Positions 28,592 through 36,582 of a stretch of DNA of 64,000 bases are shown piece by piece. The notes under the pieces are model-generated. The model saw nothing but the letters and a program-made list of their open reading frames with translations. It had not been told where the DNA came from and ran no database searches. The translations under genes and the position numbers were made by a program. The stretch is taken from the NCBI RefSeq assembly GCF_014652915.1, contig NZ_BMZS01000001.1:386779-450778 (forward strand), given 5' to 3'. The DNA comes from Thalassobaculum fulvum (GTDB lineage: Bacteria > Pseudomonadota > Alphaproteobacteria > Thalassobaculales > Thalassobaculaceae). Position 1 is the first letter of the stretch, and every line of letters begins with the position of its first letter.

Positions 28592-28625
28592 GGGCGGTCG
28601 AAGACCGAAGTCGCCGCGATCCGCA

Positions 28626-28639
28626 TTGATCTAGATCAA
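28626..28639. promoter_or_regulatory. Perfect FNR/FixK-type box
   Basis: TTGAT-CTAG-ATCAA, an exact match to the palindromic FNR/FixK/Dnr consensus TTGAT-N4-ATCAA. It lies 46 to 61 bp upstream of the candidate starts of the LuxR-type gene. This predicts oxygen- or nitric-oxide-responsive control of that gene by a CRP/FNR-family activator, which is not encoded in the window. Confidence 0.7.
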
Positions 28640-28685
28640 GGACCTGTCGGATGAGCCCCCCGAGCGTGGTCGGCTTCGTGGGGGA

Positions 28686-29810
28686 GTGTGGTGGAGTACG
28701 GTGGCGGGTCATGCGCGCGACAGCGTCCCGGGCGGCGGGCTGCTTGGATACCTGACGGACGTCCTGGGGGCCGTTCCGGGCCGGGCGGCGGCGTTCTACA
28801 CGCCTGACCTGGCACTCGGGACTCCGGGCGGCTTCTGGCAGTCGACGGGCGTTCCGGAGGAAGCCCTGCGCGACTACATGGAGCATTTCCGGGACCGCGA
28901 CGTCTGGGCCCAGGCGGCGTCGCGCACGGGGACTCCGCCGACCGGTGCGCTGTTCGACACCGATCGCCTGGTCGAGGCCGGCGAACTGCGGCAAACCGCG
29001 TTCCACGGAGACTACCTGCAGCCCTACGACATCGCCCGCTGCCTGGTCGGGGTCGTCGACGACGGCCTCGGCAACCTGCTGCCCCGTATCCGGCTCACCG
29101 TGATCCGCGGACCCTCCGAGCCGGCGTTCTCGGCCGACGAGGCCGGCCGGCTGGCGCTGCTCACGCGGACCGCCAGGTCGTACGTCACGCTGGCCCGGAC
29201 GCACGAGTCGGTGTCGCAGGCGGTGATGCTGCACCAGGCGACGGTCGATCTCCTGCGGATGCCGATCCTGCTGGTCGACGGCGAGCGGCGCATCGAGTTC
29301 GTCAACCGGTCGGCCCGCGAGCTGCTGGCCTCGTCCGGGCCGATCCTCCGCCGGGACGGACGGCTGCGGGCGCGCGACCCGGAAGCCGACCGCCAACTGG
29401 GCGAGGCCCTGCGCCGGATCGCGGCGGAACCCGGCGACGTGCGGGTCGTCAGGCTGGGGGCCGGACGACCCGGCGTCCGGGCACCGGCGCTGGTGGTCAC
29501 CGCGGTCGCCGGCCAGGGCGGCGACGGCCCCGCGGGAATGATGATCCGGGTGCTGGAGCCGGAGCCGGTCGCCGCGGACCGGGAGCGGGTCCTGCGCCTG
29601 CTGCTCGACCTGACCCCGCCGGAAGCCCAGGTCGCCGTCGGGCTCGCCGAGGGGCTGTCGCACGAGGAGATCGCCCGGCGCCGCGGCGTCAAGGTCACGA
29701 CCGTGCGGACCACGCTGCGGCGCCTGCAGGAAAAGCTGGGCATCCGCCGGAGCGGCCAGCTGGCCCGGTTCGTCCTGGAGCTCACCGCGACCGGCGGCCT
29801 GCGCCTTTGA
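28686..29810 (+). CDS. LuxR-type transcriptional regulator with PAS-like domain
   Basis: 374 residues from GTG 28686; GTG 28701, with GGAG 4 nt upstream, is equally possible. The N-terminal 170 residues resemble no family I can name. A PAS-like segment (about 180-260, LRMPILLVDGERRIEFVNRSARELL) follows. The C-terminal LuxR helix-turn-helix reads LTPPEAQVAVGLAEGLSHEEIARRRGVKVTTVRTTLRRLQEKLGI. It is a cytoplasmic DNA-binding regulator with an unknown signal. A perfect FNR/FixK-type palindrome just upstream suggests low-oxygen control of its expression. Its target genes are unknown; the downstream stress operon is a candidate by position. Confidence 0.85.
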   Translation: MWWSTVAGHARDSVPGGGLLGYLTDVLGAVPGRAAAFYTPDLALGTPGGFWQSTGVPEEALRDYMEHFRDRDVWAQAASRTGTPPTGALFDTDRLVEAGELRQTAFHGDYLQPYDIARCLVGVVDDGLGNLLPRIRLTVIRGPSEPAFSADEAGRLALLTRTARSYVTLARTHESVSQAVMLHQATVDLLRMPILLVDGERRIEFVNRSARELLASSGPILRRDGRLRARDPEADRQLGEALRRIAAEPGDVRVVRLGAGRPGVRAPALVVTAVAGQGGDGPAGMMIRVLEPEPVAADRERVLRLLLDLTPPEAQVAVGLAEGLSHEEIARRRGVKVTTVRTTLRRLQEKLGIRRSGQLARFVLELTATGGLRL

Positions 29811-29862
29811 CCCGCCGCCTGTGACCCCCCGACTGTGACCCCCCGCCTGTGACCCCCCCGCC
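29806..29862. repeat. 14-bp tandem repeat starting on a stop codon
   Basis: Four units of t(t/g)tgacccccCg(c/a)c with period 14. The first unit contains the TGA stop of the LuxR-type gene, and every unit repeats the TGA trinucleotide. The array ends at the -35 element of the next operon. Confidence 0.75.
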
Positions 29863-29865
29863 GGG

Positions 29866-29894
29866 TGATCCGCCCGCCGGCCGCCACCGTATTC
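29866..29894 (+). promoter_or_regulatory. Candidate RpoE/ChrR-type ECF promoter for the DUF6134-photolyase operon
   Basis: TGATCC at 29866-29871 and TATTC at 29890-29894 are separated by exactly 18 nt, the spacing of the singlet-oxygen sigma factor (RpoE of Rhodobacter) promoters. Transcription would begin near 29901, leaving a leader of about 37 nt before the DUF6134 start. The -10 matches less well than that of the partner promoter at 38807. Confidence 0.5.
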
Positions 29895-29937
29895 CGACCG
29901 AAGCCTTTGCTGGGCGCTTTGGGACGGATGAACCGAC

Positions 29938-30678
29938 ATGAGCGTGACGAGCAGACGCAGTTTCGTGGGCGGGTTGGCCTGCTTCGGCGGCCTTTCGCTT
30001 GGCGGTGTGCGTCCGGCCGCTGCCGGCATCGAGCTGGTGGCCGCCTATCCCGAGATCCTGAAGTTCGCGGTCACCCGCGACGGGGCGCCGCTCGGCGTCG
30101 TGATGGAGCGCTTCGGCCATGACGGCGTCGGCGCCACCGCCGAGGTCTTCATCGACTTCAAGGTGACGTTCGCGGGCCTCGCGCTGTACCGCTACGAGCA
30201 CCGGTCCCACGAACGCTGGCGCGACGGCCGGCTGTTCGCCCTCGACTCGGTGACCAACGACAACGGCACGGGCCAGGCGGTCAGCGCCCGGGCCCGGCGC
30301 GACGGCCTGCACGTGGAGGGGACCGACGGCCGGCTGGTGGCGCCGGCCGACGTCCTGCCTTCGAGCTACTGGCATCCGCGGTTCGTCGAGCAGAACCGCA
30401 TGCTCGACAGCCAGCGCGGCCGTATCCTCGACTTCGAGATCGCCGAGGTCGGGCCGGAGACCGTGACCGCGCTCGGCCGGCCGGTCGACTGCACCCGTTA
30501 CGCCATGCGCGGCGATATCGACCTGGACTTCTGGTACGACGCCCGCCGGGTCTGGCAGAAGATGAGCTTCACGATCAAGGGCAGCTTCATCGAGTACACG
30601 CGGGTGGCGCCGGGGCCGGCCGACCACGCCCGGTTCGGCGCACCGCTGCGCGACGGCCGCCGCGTTCCCGTCGCGTGA
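29938..30678 (+). CDS. DUF6134-family exported protein
   Basis: 246 residues from ATG 29938. The N-terminus MSVTSRRSFVGGLACFGGLSLGG has a twin-arginine motif and a hydrophobic stretch, so Tat export to the periplasm is likely. The mature part is a predicted all-beta lipocalin-like fold with many aromatic residues (LYRYEHRSHERWRDGRLFAL; PSSYWHPRF; DLDFWYD). The family has no known function. It is the first gene of a plus-strand operon; its stop overlaps the GTG of the photolyase gene by 4 bp. A candidate ECF promoter precedes it. A role in oxidative or lipid stress is inferred from context only. Confidence 0.78.
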   Translation: MSVTSRRSFVGGLACFGGLSLGGVRPAAAGIELVAAYPEILKFAVTRDGAPLGVVMERFGHDGVGATAEVFIDFKVTFAGLALYRYEHRSHERWRDGRLFALDSVTNDNGTGQAVSARARRDGLHVEGTDGRLVAPADVLPSSYWHPRFVEQNRMLDSQRGRILDFEIAEVGPETVTALGRPVDCTRYAMRGDIDLDFWYDARRVWQKMSFTIKGSFIEYTRVAPGPADHARFGAPLRDGRRVPVA

Positions 30679-32207
30679 CCGCCGCACCCGTCCTCCGCGT
30701 CGTCCTCGGCGACCAGTTGAGTCCGGGGATCGCCGCGCTCCGCGACGTCGACCCGGGGCGCGACGTGGTGCTGATGGCCGAGGTGGCGGAAGAGGCGACC
30801 CATGTCCGCCATCACCCGCAGAAGATCGTGCTGTTCCTGAGCGCGATGCGGCACTTCGCGGCCGAGCTCGAGCGGTCCGGCCTCCGGGTCGACTACGTCC
30901 GCCTGGACGACCCCGGCAACACCGGGACCCTGGGCGGCGAGGTGGCGCGGGCGGTCGCCCGCCACGGTGCCGGTTCTGTGGTCACGACCGAGGCCGGCGA
31001 GTGGCGGCTGGCGGCGGACATGCGCGGCTGGGAACGGGCGGCCGGCGTCCCGGTCGAGATCCGCGAGGACGACCGGTTCCTGTGCCCGCACGCCGCCTTC
31101 GCCGCCTGGGCCGAGGGCCGGAAGGCGTTCCGGATGGAGCATTTCTACCGGGTCATGCGGACCCGCACCGGCATCCTGATGGACGGCGACCGGCCGGCCG
31201 GCGGGCGCTGGAATTTCGACGCCGAGAACCGCCGCCGGCTGCCCGACGACGTCGAGCCGCCGGCGGTTCCGGCGGTCGAGCCCGATGCTGTCACGGGCGA
31301 GGTGATCGCCCTGGTACGGGAGCGATTCCCCGGCCACTTCGGCGATCTCGACGGCTTCGGCTATGCGGTTACCCGGGCCGACGCCGAGGCCCTGTGGGAG
31401 CGCTTCGTGGTCGAGCGGCTGCCGCGTTTCGGCGACTACCAGGACGCCATGGCGCGCGGCCGGCCGTTCCTGTTTCACGCCGTGGTCGCGCCCTACCTGA
31501 ACCTCGGACTGCTGGACGCCCGGACCATGCTGGCGCGGGTCGAGCGGGCGTGGCGCGACGGTGCGGTGCCGCTGAACGCCGCCGAGGGGTTCGTGCGGCA
31601 GATCCTGGGCTGGCGGGAGTACGTGCGCGGGATCTACTGGCACCAGGGCCCGGGCTATGCCCGCCGCAACGCCTTCGGCGCCGACCGCGCGCTGCCGGGG
31701 TTCTTCTGGTCCGGCGACACCGACATGGCCTGCCTCGCCGAATGCATCGGCGACACCCGCCGGCACGCCTACGCCCACCACATCCAGCGGCTGATGGTGA
31801 TCGGCAACTTCGCGCTGCTGATCGGCGCCGACCCGGACGCGGTGAACCGCTGGTACCTGGAGGTCTATGCCGACGCCGTCGAGTGGGTGCAGCTGCCGAA
31901 CACCCACGGCATGGCGCTGCACGCCGACGGCGGGCTGCTCGGCTCCAAGCCCTATGCCGCCAGCGGCAGGTACATCCAGCGGATGTCCGACTACTGCGAG
32001 CGCTGCCGCTACCGGCCGGACGAGGCGGTCGGGCCGAAGGCCTGCCCGTTCAACGCGCTGTACTGGCGGTTCCTGGCCCGCAACCGCGACCGGCTGGCCG
32101 GCAACCCGCGGCTGGCAATGCCCTACCGGACCCTCGACCGGTTCGCCGCGGCGCGCCGGGACGCGCTGCTCGAGCAGGCCGAGCGGTTCCTCGAAACCCT
32201 GGACTGA
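30675..32207 (+). CDS. FeS-type (6-4) photolyase/cryptochrome-related protein (PhrB family)
   Basis: 510 residues from GTG 30675, coupled to the upstream stop. It belongs to the FeS-BCP class of photolyase-related proteins: an N-terminal Rossmann-like antenna domain (LRVVLGDQLSPGIAAL) and a C-terminal FAD domain with the four cluster cysteines visible as Cys357 (AECIGD), Cys441 and Cys444 (YCERCR) and Cys457 (KACPFN), matching the pattern of Agrobacterium PhrB. The expected activity is light-driven repair of UV (6-4) photoproducts using FAD, a lumazine-type antenna and a 4Fe-4S cluster. Its place in an operon with lipid-stress-like genes and an ECF promoter suggests induction by light or singlet oxygen. 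Confidence 0.93.
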   Translation: MTAAPVLRVVLGDQLSPGIAALRDVDPGRDVVLMAEVAEEATHVRHHPQKIVLFLSAMRHFAAELERSGLRVDYVRLDDPGNTGTLGGEVARAVARHGAGSVVTTEAGEWRLAADMRGWERAAGVPVEIREDDRFLCPHAAFAAWAEGRKAFRMEHFYRVMRTRTGILMDGDRPAGGRWNFDAENRRRLPDDVEPPAVPAVEPDAVTGEVIALVRERFPGHFGDLDGFGYAVTRADAEALWERFVVERLPRFGDYQDAMARGRPFLFHAVVAPYLNLGLLDARTMLARVERAWRDGAVPLNAAEGFVRQILGWREYVRGIYWHQGPGYARRNAFGADRALPGFFWSGDTDMACLAECIGDTRRHAYAHHIQRLMVIGNFALLIGADPDAVNRWYLEVYADAVEWVQLPNTHGMALHADGGLLGSKPYAASGRYIQRMSDYCERCRYRPDEAVGPKACPFNALYWRFLARNRDRLAGNPRLAMPYRTLDRFAAARRDALLEQAERFLETLD

Positions 32208-32223
32208 GAGCACGGAGGCGACG

Positions 32224-32976
32224 ATGCACGGCCGCATCGCCTGGATTACCGGCGCCAGCAGCGGCATCGGCGCCGCCCTGGCGCTCCGCATGGCGCGCGA
32301 CGGCTGGACGGTCGCCGCCAGCGCGCGCGACGCCAAGGCGCTCGACCGGGTCGCGGCGGCGGCCGTCGGCGGCCGGATCGTCCCGGTGCCGCTGGACGTC
32401 ACCGACCTCGCCGCCTGCCGGGCGGCGGTCGGGCGCGTCGAGGAGGAGATCGGGCCGGTCGTGACGGCGGTGCTGGCGGCCGGCACTCATATTCCGGTCG
32501 CGGCGGCGGCCTTCGACGCGGCCACGGTGCGCAAGCTGGTCGAGGTCAATCTGATGGGCGTGGTCAACGCGGTCGACGCGGTGCTGCCGTCGCTGATCGA
32601 GCGCCGCGCCGGCCGGCTCGCGATCGTCTCCAGCGTCGCCGGTTATCGCGGCCTGCCGACCGCCGCCGGCTACGGCGCCACCAAGGCCGGGCTGATCAAC
32701 TTCGCTGAGTCCCTGAAGTTCGACCTGGACCGGCTCGGCATCGTGACCCAGGTGGTGTGCCCGGGCTTCGTGCGCACGCCGCTGACCGATCGCAACCCGT
32801 TCCCGATGCCGTTCCTGATGGAGGTCGAGGACGCAGCCGAGCGGCTGTACCGGGGCCTGCAGGGCAACGCCTTCGAGATCGCCTTCCCGTGGCGGTTCGC
32901 GCTGATCCTCAAGCTGCTGGGGCTGCTGCCGGATGCGCTGTACTTTGCCCTGATGCACCGTGCGACCGGCAAATGA
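32224..32976 (+). CDS. Short-chain dehydrogenase/reductase
   Basis: 250 residues from ATG 32224. Classical SDR motifs are present: cofactor loop TGASSGIG, a catalytic Ser in VSSVAGYRG and the active-site YGATK (Tyr-x-x-x-Lys), with VCPGFVRTPLT following. A hydrophobic C-terminal tail (LILKLLGLLPDALYFALM) suggests membrane association, fitting a lipid substrate. The gene lies 16 bp after the photolyase gene and overlaps the next gene by 4 bp (ATGA). SDRs of this subtype occur with CFA/DUF1365 clusters in other alphaproteobacteria. The substrate is unknown. Confidence 0.9.
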   Translation: MHGRIAWITGASSGIGAALALRMARDGWTVAASARDAKALDRVAAAAVGGRIVPVPLDVTDLAACRAAVGRVEEEIGPVVTAVLAAGTHIPVAAAAFDAATVRKLVEVNLMGVVNAVDAVLPSLIERRAGRLAIVSSVAGYRGLPTAAGYGATKAGLINFAESLKFDLDRLGIVTQVVCPGFVRTPLTDRNPFPMPFLMEVEDAAERLYRGLQGNAFEIAFPWRFALILKLLGLLPDALYFALMHRATGK

Positions 32977-33419
32977 CCACCGCTGACGATCCCCGCCGCG
33001 CTACGCTCGACGCCTATTGCCGGGCGTTCGAGACCCTGGCGCCGGACCGGCTGGACACCCTGCGGGCGCTCTGCACCGACGACGTCCGGTTCGTCGACCC
33101 GTTCAACGACGTCGGTGGGATCGACCGGTTCGTGGCGATCTTCGCGCACATGTACCGGGCGATGGCCGAGCCGCGCTTCGAGGTGCTCGACCGGGCGCTC
33201 GGCGCGGGGGCCGGGTTCGTGCGCTGGCGGTTCACCGGCCGCCTCAAGGGCCGGGCGGTGGCGATCGAGGGGATGAGCGAAATCCGCTTCGACCCCGACA
33301 CCGACCGGGTTCGCGAGCATGTCGATCACTGGGACGCGGCCGGCCAGGTGTATGCCCGGCTGCCGGTGGCCGGCCCGGCGGTCCGCGCCCTACGCCGCCT
33401 GTTTGCCGCCGGCGTCTGA
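32973..33419 (+). CDS. SnoaL/NTF2-like protein
   Basis: 148 residues from ATG 32973, overlapping the SDR stop. NTF2-fold pattern: LDAYCRAFETLAPDRLDTLRALCTDDVRFVDPFND at the N-terminus and a predicted cone-shaped sheet with VRWRFTGRLKG. Members act as small isomerases or hydrolases, or as ligand-binding partners. It is the last gene of the plus-strand operon. Its 3' end overlaps the convergent DUF3833 gene by 30 bp. The function is presumed to be connected to lipid modification in this cluster, without direct evidence. Confidence 0.85.
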   Translation: MTTADDPRRATLDAYCRAFETLAPDRLDTLRALCTDDVRFVDPFNDVGGIDRFVAIFAHMYRAMAEPRFEVLDRALGAGAGFVRWRFTGRLKGRAVAIEGMSEIRFDPDTDRVREHVDHWDAAGQVYARLPVAGPAVRALRRLFAAGV

Positions 33420-33968
33420 CTCGGTTTTGCCGATCTGCGCGGCCGGCTTGCGGAAGAACAGCGTCACCGTGCCGATCTCGATGCCGAACTTGGTGACCGA
33501 GGCGCGGTTGATCAGCACCTCGTCGTCCTGCAGGAACAGCCAGTCGTTGAACCGCACCTTGAGGTCGCCGCCGGCGATCTTCAGGACCACGTCGTAGGAC
33601 CAGGTCAGCGCCTTGCCGACCGCCCGGCCCTCGGCGGTGCCGATCACGTCGTCGGCCCGGCCCCGGTAGCGGCCGTCGGCCAGCTTCTCGATCCGCCAGA
33701 CCCGCCGGTCGGTCTCGCCGTCGGCATAGACGAAGTCCTCGACCATGGTCAGCACCCGGCCGTCCCAGGTACCCTCGATGTCGACCTTGAACTCGCGGCG
33801 CAGATTGCCGAACCGGTCCTCGAAGATGCCCCAGGCCCGGGTCTCGCCGGCGAAGTACTCCTCCAGGACGAGCCGCGGCGTGGTCCCCTCGAAATCCTCG
33901 ATCTTCATGGTCTGGCACGCTCCCAGCAGCGGCAGCAACAACAGCAGATACGCAAGGCGTCGGGGCAT
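33390..33968 (-). CDS. DUF3833-family lipoprotein
   Basis: 192 residues. The signal peptide ends in LLGAC (Cys18 lipidated), followed by QTMKIEDFEGTTPRLVLEEYFAGETRAWGIFEDRFG, typical of DUF3833. The predicted fold is a beta-rich lipocalin-like barrel (DGRVLTMVEDFVYADGETDRRVWRI). It is the last gene of the minus-strand FAD oxidoreductase-DUF1365-CFA-MFS operon and follows the MFS gene by 3 bp. Such proteins may carry or bind modified lipids in the periplasm; that is inferred. The 30-bp tail overlap with the opposing NTF2-like gene is notable. Confidence 0.88.
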   Translation of the reverse strand: MPRRLAYLLLLLPLLGACQTMKIEDFEGTTPRLVLEEYFAGETRAWGIFEDRFGNLRREFKVDIEGTWDGRVLTMVEDFVYADGETDRRVWRIEKLADGRYRGRADDVIGTAEGRAVGKALTWSYDVVLKIAGGDLKVRFNDWLFLQDDEVLINRASVTKFGIEIGTVTLFFRKPAAQIGKTESDAGGKQAA

Positions 33969-33971
33969 GGA

Positions 33972-35342
33972 TCAGCCCTCCGTCGGCTCAGGGGTTTCGA
34001 TCTGTCGGATCCGGTCCCGCAGCCCGGCCTGGGCGGCCGCGTCGAGCGGGAACCGCCACATCAGGGCGACCGCGACCAGCTTGAACGCCACCGGCGCCGC
34101 ACCGTACAGCAGGGCCAGTACCGTCAGGGCGGTCGGCCCGTTGGCGGTCCCGCTGGCGGTGGCGTCGGCCCGGAAGCCGGCCAGGTCGAGCAGCGGGAAG
34201 GCGGCGCCGACCGCCAGCGCCAGGGCCAGCTTGGTGGCCATGCCCCAGAACGCGAAGTACAGCCCGGTGCGCCGGCCGCCGCCGGCGGCGGTGTCGACGT
34301 CGACCACGTCGGCCTGGATCGCGCCCGGCAGCACCAGGTCGGCGCCGAGGCACAGGCCGGACAGGACGCAGATCGCCAGGAATGCCGCGACGTCGCCGGG
34401 GCCGAGCAGCGGCGCCCAGGCGAACGCCGCGCAGTTCGCGAGCATCGCCCAGCACCAGGCCCGGTGCTTGCCGATCCGGCGGGCCAGCGCCAGCCAGGCC
34501 GGAACCCCGAGGACGCCGCACAGGAAGTAGGCGAACAGCAGCGGGCCCTGCATCGACGGAGCGGCCAGCACGTGCCCGACGAACAGCAGGAACAGGGTCG
34601 CCGGCAGGCCGTTGGCGACGCCGTTGACCAGGTAGGCGACGATCAGCCGGCGGAACGGCCGGTTCGCCGCCAGCAGGGCGCCGGCCTGCCGCCAGGGCAC
34701 GGCCGTGGCGGTTCGGCCGGTCCGGTCCGGCACCGCCAGCACGGCCAGCGCGACCGCCACCGGCAGGCCGACCGCCAGCAGCGGCGCCAGCACCGCGAGA
34801 GCCGCCGCCGGTTCGGTCTCGCCGTCGATCCCGAGGGCGACCGGCAGCCCGGTCGCCAGCAGGGTGCCGAGCACCAGCGCCACCTCGCGGGCCGCGCTGA
34901 TCCGCGACCGCTCGTGGTAGTCGTCCGACAGCTCGGCGCCCCAGGCGGAATGCGGCAGCGCCAGCATGGTCCAGCCGAGGTAGAGAGCGACGCTCCAGCC
35001 GGCGAGATAGCCGATCCCGGCGCCGTCGGCCGGCCGCAGCAGCATCCACGCCGCCGGCACCAGCAGCGGCAGTGCCGCCACCAGCCACGGTCGGCGGCGG
35101 CCGAACCGGCCACGGGTCCGGTCCGACAGCGTGCCGATCACCGGGTCGGTCGCCACGTCCCACAGCCGGGCCAGCAGCAGCACCGTCCCGACCGCCGTCA
35201 GCGACAGGCCGAGCTCGGCGTAGACCGTCGGCAGGAACACGTAGAGCGGCAGCCCGAGCGCCGCCGCCGGCAGCGCCGGCAGGCCGTACGCCATTAGCCG
35301 AAGCGGATGCAGGCGGTCGGCCGCGGCCTCAGTTCCGGGCAT
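33972..35342 (-). CDS. MFS transporter of the glycoside-pentoside-hexuronide (GPH) type
   Basis: 456 residues with about twelve membrane helices. The ATG at 35342 is chosen because it keeps residues before the first helix (LMAYGLPALPAAALGLPLYVFLPTVYAELGL) and overlaps the CFA gene end by 14 bp; ATG 35294 is the alternative. GPH motifs are visible: DVATDPVIGTLSDRTRGRFGRRRPW, and DYHERSRI in the loop after helix 4. Despite the sugar-transporter family, in CFA/DUF1365 operons this protein is more likely to move a lipid-related or unknown compound. It acts in the inner membrane. Confidence 0.88.
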   Translation of the reverse strand: MPGTEAAADRLHPLRLMAYGLPALPAAALGLPLYVFLPTVYAELGLSLTAVGTVLLLARLWDVATDPVIGTLSDRTRGRFGRRRPWLVAALPLLVPAAWMLLRPADGAGIGYLAGWSVALYLGWTMLALPHSAWGAELSDDYHERSRISAAREVALVLGTLLATGLPVALGIDGETEPAAALAVLAPLLAVGLPVAVALAVLAVPDRTGRTATAVPWRQAGALLAANRPFRRLIVAYLVNGVANGLPATLFLLFVGHVLAAPSMQGPLLFAYFLCGVLGVPAWLALARRIGKHRAWCWAMLANCAAFAWAPLLGPGDVAAFLAICVLSGLCLGADLVLPGAIQADVVDVDTAAGGGRRTGLYFAFWGMATKLALALAVGAAFPLLDLAGFRADATASGTANGPTALTVLALLYGAAPVAFKLVAVALMWRFPLDAAAQAGLRDRIRQIETPEPTEG

Positions 35343-36582
35343 AGGCGATCTGGCAGACGTCGATCTGGCCGCCCCGGAACCCGCCCTCGCAGTACGCCAG
35401 GTAGTACTCCCACATCCGCCGGAACCGGTCGTCGAAGCCGAGCGGCTCGATCGCCGGCCACTCGGCCAGGAAACGCTCGCGCCATTCGGCCAGGGTGCGG
35501 GCGTAGTCGAGGCCGAACCGGTCCTCGCCGGCGACCCGGAGGCCGTGCGCGGCGCCCAGGTCGTGCAGGTGGCGGCGGGTCGGCAGCATGCCGCCGGGGA
35601 AGATGTAGCGCTGGATGAAGTCCGGGCTCGCCCGGTAGCCGGCGAACCGCTCCTCGGCGATGGTGATGACCTGCAGGGCGGCCCGGCCGCCACCGGCGAG
35701 GCGGTCGCGCAGCAGCCCGAAGAACCGGCTCCAGTAGCGCTCGCCGACCGCCTCGAACATCTCGATCGAGGCGATCCGGTCGAAGCTGCCCTCGACGTCG
35801 CGGTAGTCGCGGATCTCGAACGTTACCCGGTCGGCGAGGCCGGCCTTCGCGATCCGCTCGACCGCGTAGGCGTGCTGTTCGCGCGACAGGGTCACCCCCA
35901 GCACCTCGACGCCGTAGTCGCGGGCCGCCACCTCGGCGAAGCCGCCCCAGCCGCAGCCGATCTCCAGCACCCGCTGGCCCGGCCGCAGGTCGAGCATGTC
36001 GGCGAGCTGGCGGTACTTGGCCTCCTGGGCGGCCTCCAGGCTCTGCCCTGGATCCCGGAACCGGGCCGCCGAGTAGGTCATCGAGGGATCGAGCCAGCGC
36101 CGGTAGAACGCGTTTCCGAGATCGTAGTGGTAGGCGATGTTGCGCCGGCTGCCGCGCCGGGTGTTGGCGTTGAACCAGTGCCGGACCCGGCGCAGCAGGG
36201 TCTGCGCCAGCCCGCCGAGCGCGGTCCGGCCGAGGGCGTCCTGGTTGCGGACGTAGAGCTCGACCAGGGCCGCCGGATCCGGGCAGTCGACGGCGCCGTC
36301 CATGTAGGCCTCGGCGAACGCCAGGTCGCCGCCGAGCATGAAGCGCCGGACCGCACCCGGGTCGCGCAGGCGCAGGGTCGCCTCGGGACCTTCGAGCGGG
36401 CCCTCGAAGCGCGCCGCCCGGCCGTCCGCCAGCACCACCGTCAGGCGGCCGACCGCGATCCCCGACAGCAGCCGGAAGGCGGCCCGGGTCCAGCGGTCCA
36501 GCCCGTCCCAGCGCTGCGTCGATGCCTGGGGCTCCTGCGGTATCGGGTACTCGCCGCTGGATGTCGCGAGGATCGGTCTCAT
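35329..36582 (-). CDS. Cyclopropane-fatty-acyl-phospholipid synthase-family methyltransferase
   Basis: 417 residues from ATG 36582, overlapping the DUF1365 stop (ATGA). The SAM-binding motif is VLEIGCGWGGFAEVAA, with YHYDLGNAFYRRWLDPSMTYSAA upstream and FPGGMLPT downstream, all conserved in the CFA/mycolic methyltransferase family. It methylates unsaturated acyl chains of phospholipids using S-adenosylmethionine. In Rhodobacter, paralogues in singlet-oxygen-induced clusters with DUF1365 and a flavoprotein take part in methylated and furan fatty acid formation, so the product here may not be a simple cyclopropane. The exact reaction is uncertain. Confidence 0.9.
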   Translation of the reverse strand: MRPILATSSGEYPIPQEPQASTQRWDGLDRWTRAAFRLLSGIAVGRLTVVLADGRAARFEGPLEGPEATLRLRDPGAVRRFMLGGDLAFAEAYMDGAVDCPDPAALVELYVRNQDALGRTALGGLAQTLLRRVRHWFNANTRRGSRRNIAYHYDLGNAFYRRWLDPSMTYSAARFRDPGQSLEAAQEAKYRQLADMLDLRPGQRVLEIGCGWGGFAEVAARDYGVEVLGVTLSREQHAYAVERIAKAGLADRVTFEIRDYRDVEGSFDRIASIEMFEAVGERYWSRFFGLLRDRLAGGGRAALQVITIAEERFAGYRASPDFIQRYIFPGGMLPTRRHLHDLGAAHGLRVAGEDRFGLDYARTLAEWRERFLAEWPAIEPLGFDDRFRRMWEYYLAYCEGGFRGGQIDVCQIAYARN

